This document shows, one piece after another, positions 5,376 through 6,192 of a stretch of DNA of 6,192 nt (its first letter is position 1; every line of letters begins with the position of its first letter). The DNA is from JAAZBW01 sp035647855 (GTDB taxonomy: Bacteria > Actinomycetota > Actinomycetes > Actinomycetales > Actinomycetaceae), in NCBI GenBank assembly GCA_035647855.1, contig DASRMP010000088.1, forward strand, positions 1 to 6,192. The letters run 5' to 3'. Under the pieces are notes generated by a model, which did not search any database, had not been told where the DNA came from, and saw only the letters and a program-made list of their open reading frames with translations. Made by a program: the position numbers and the translations under genes.

Positions 5376-6192
5376 GCTTCGGGTGGGGTCGTCGGGCCCC
5401 AATGGCGCCGCTCCCTCGTCGTCGTCTGATCCCGCTGTGGAGTCCGCGGCGGCGCCGGCGGCAACCGGCACCCGCGAGCCGCCGCCGTCGTCGCCGTCAC
5501 CGTCACCGTCGCCGTCACGGTCGACGACGACGACCCGCGGCCCCCTACTCGTCGCGCTCGGCGCCGCTGTCCTCACCGCGCTGACGTACTCGCTCCTCGG
5601 CTGGAGGCAGTGGGAGAACCTGGTGGTGTCATCGTGGGATTTGGGGATTTTCTCGCAGCTCGCGCAGGCGTACTCCACGTTCAGCGCCCCGATCGTGCCC
5701 ATCAAGGGTGGGGGCTTCAACCTCCTCGGCGACCACTTCCATCCGCTGCTCGTGCTCCTCGGGCCTGTGTGGGCGGTGTGGCCATCGGGGCTGGCGCTGC
5801 TCGTTACACAGGCGATGCTGTTCGGGATTTCTGCGTTTCCGCTGACCCGGCTCACCGCCGAACGCCACGGCACCGCCCTGGGCGCGCTGTTCGGCGTCTC
5901 GTATGGTCTCGGCTGGGGGCTGCAATCGGCGGCGGGGGCACAGTTCCACGAGATTGCGTTCGCGGTGCCGATCCTGGCGTTCGGGCTCGCCGACTATCTG
6001 CGCGGGCACGTGACGTCGGCCGCTGCGTGGATTGGGCTCCTCGTGTTCGTGAAGGAGGATCTGGGGGTGACGGTCGCGGTGTTCGGGCTGATCCTCGCGG
6101 TGCGGCCCGGTGGGCAGCAGCATCCCCAGCAGCCCCGCCGTCGCCTGAATCCCAGCCATCCCCAGCAGCCCCGCCGTCGCCTGAATCCCAGC
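5365..6192 (+). CDS. DUF2079 family multi-pass membrane protein (3' end beyond window)
   Basis: A frame open from ATG 5365 to the last base gives 276 residues with no stop. Residues 1-58 are a soluble Ser/Pro/Thr-rich tail including SPSPSPSPS. A first membrane helix follows at about 60-80, then SSWDLGIFSQ with Trp91-Asp92, GDHFHPLL with His124 and His126, QFHEIAF with His195-Glu196, and FVKEDLGVTVA with Lys230-Glu231-Asp232. These are the conserved landmarks I associate with DUF2079 membrane proteins, which resemble GT-C-type polyprenyl-linked glycosyltransferases; the substrate is unknown. The start overlaps the previous stop by 11 bases and has a weak AGAAG (5356-5360) four bases upstream, so translational coupling is likely. 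GTG 5383 is an alternative start. From residue 253 the sequence becomes two copies of HPQQPRRRLNPS, encoded by a 36-bp tandem repeat. The missing C-terminus is probably about half of the protein. Confidence 0.92.
   Translation, partial: MSSELRVGSSGPNGAAPSSSSDPAVESAAAPAATGTREPPPSSPSPSPSPSRSTTTTRGPLLVALGAAVLTALTYSLLGWRQWENLVVSSWDLGIFSQLAQAYSTFSAPIVPIKGGGFNLLGDHFHPLLVLLGPVWAVWPSGLALLVTQAMLFGISAFPLTRLTAERHGTALGALFGVSYGLGWGLQSAAGAQFHEIAFAVPILAFGLADYLRGHVTSAAAWIGLLVFVKEDLGVTVAVFGLILAVRPGGQQHPQQPRRRLNPSHPQQPRRRLNPS
5494..5517 (+). repeat. 6-bp CCGTCR tandem repeat coding Ser-Pro
   Basis: Four in-frame copies of CCGTCR (CCGTCA twice, CCGTCG, CCGTCA) encode the Pro-Ser run in the N-terminal tail of the DUF2079 protein. 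They are followed by GACGAC-type repeats encoding Thr residues. The variation is synonymous within codons. This is ordinary low-complexity sequence in a disordered tail, but slippage could change its length in steps of two residues. Confidence 0.75.
6121..6192 (+). repeat. 36-bp tandem repeat, two exact in-frame copies at window end
   Basis: Copies at 6121-6156 and 6157-6192 are identical; each starts CATCCCCAGCAGCCCCGCCG and ends AATCCCAGC. Thirty-six bases is twelve codons, so each unit adds His-Pro-Gln-Gln-Pro-Arg-Arg-Arg-Leu-Asn-Pro-Ser without breaking the frame. It lies just after the hydrophobic helix ending LAVR and the turn PGGQQ, probably in a loop. The second copy ends exactly at the last base, so the true copy number is unknown. 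Confidence 0.95.

Noticed and set aside
4629..5873. A 414-residue minus-strand protein
   Set aside because: It is antisense to the strongly supported flippase-like and DUF2079 genes and is rich in Arg, Asp, Gly and His, typical of a shadow frame.
1..6192. A defence, toxin-antitoxin or secretion system
   Set aside because: None of the three genes has nuclease, toxin, methyltransferase or secretion ATPase features, so no such system can be supported.

Overview
The window is high-GC DNA with the codon use, lipoprotein style and gene families of an actinobacterium. My best guess is Micrococcales, perhaps near Microbacteriaceae, but no marker here fixes the genus. Three protein-coding genes, all on the + strand, are well supported. 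Between, beside and inside them lies an unusual number of short tandem repeats.

Layout. Bases 1-918 hold no convincing gene. They contain dispersed copies of a CTGGGGAACTTC element in both orientations (1-262), a 25-bp sequence present twice (311-335 and 490-514), a hairpin (409-446), and a 25-bp minisatellite built from two unit types in the order B-A-A-A-A-B-A (553-727) that decays towards about 815. An AT-richer stretch then carries a promoter for the first gene. Bases 919-2307 encode a complete sugar-type (CUT1-like) ABC transporter substrate-binding lipoprotein. No permease or ATPase gene lies beside it. A 9-bp tandem array starts at its TAG stop (2305-2439), followed by a strong GC hairpin that looks like its terminator (2471-2500).

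Bases 2583-5375 encode a 930-residue polytopic membrane protein. It has an N-terminal multi-helix region, a degenerate kinase-like middle domain whose HRD-type Asp is Ser, and a C-terminal flippase-like domain of the lysylphosphatidylglycerol synthase transmembrane family. Its -10 hexamer sits exactly where a leaderless transcript starting at the ATG would need it. The next gene starts at 5365, overlaps it by 11 bases and encodes a DUF2079 multi-pass membrane protein. That gene is still open at the window end, where its coding sequence enters an exact, in-frame 36-bp tandem repeat.

How the genes work together. The lipoprotein appears to be its own transcription unit. The two membrane proteins look like a translationally coupled pair, and their families suggest lipid or glycan handling in the cell envelope (inference). 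I see no defence system, mobile-element transposase, tRNA, rRNA or CRISPR. The most distinctive signal is the repeat density: five different short-repeat classes in 6.2 kb, with repeats at both window edges, which suggests that the piece is bounded by sequences hard to assemble.
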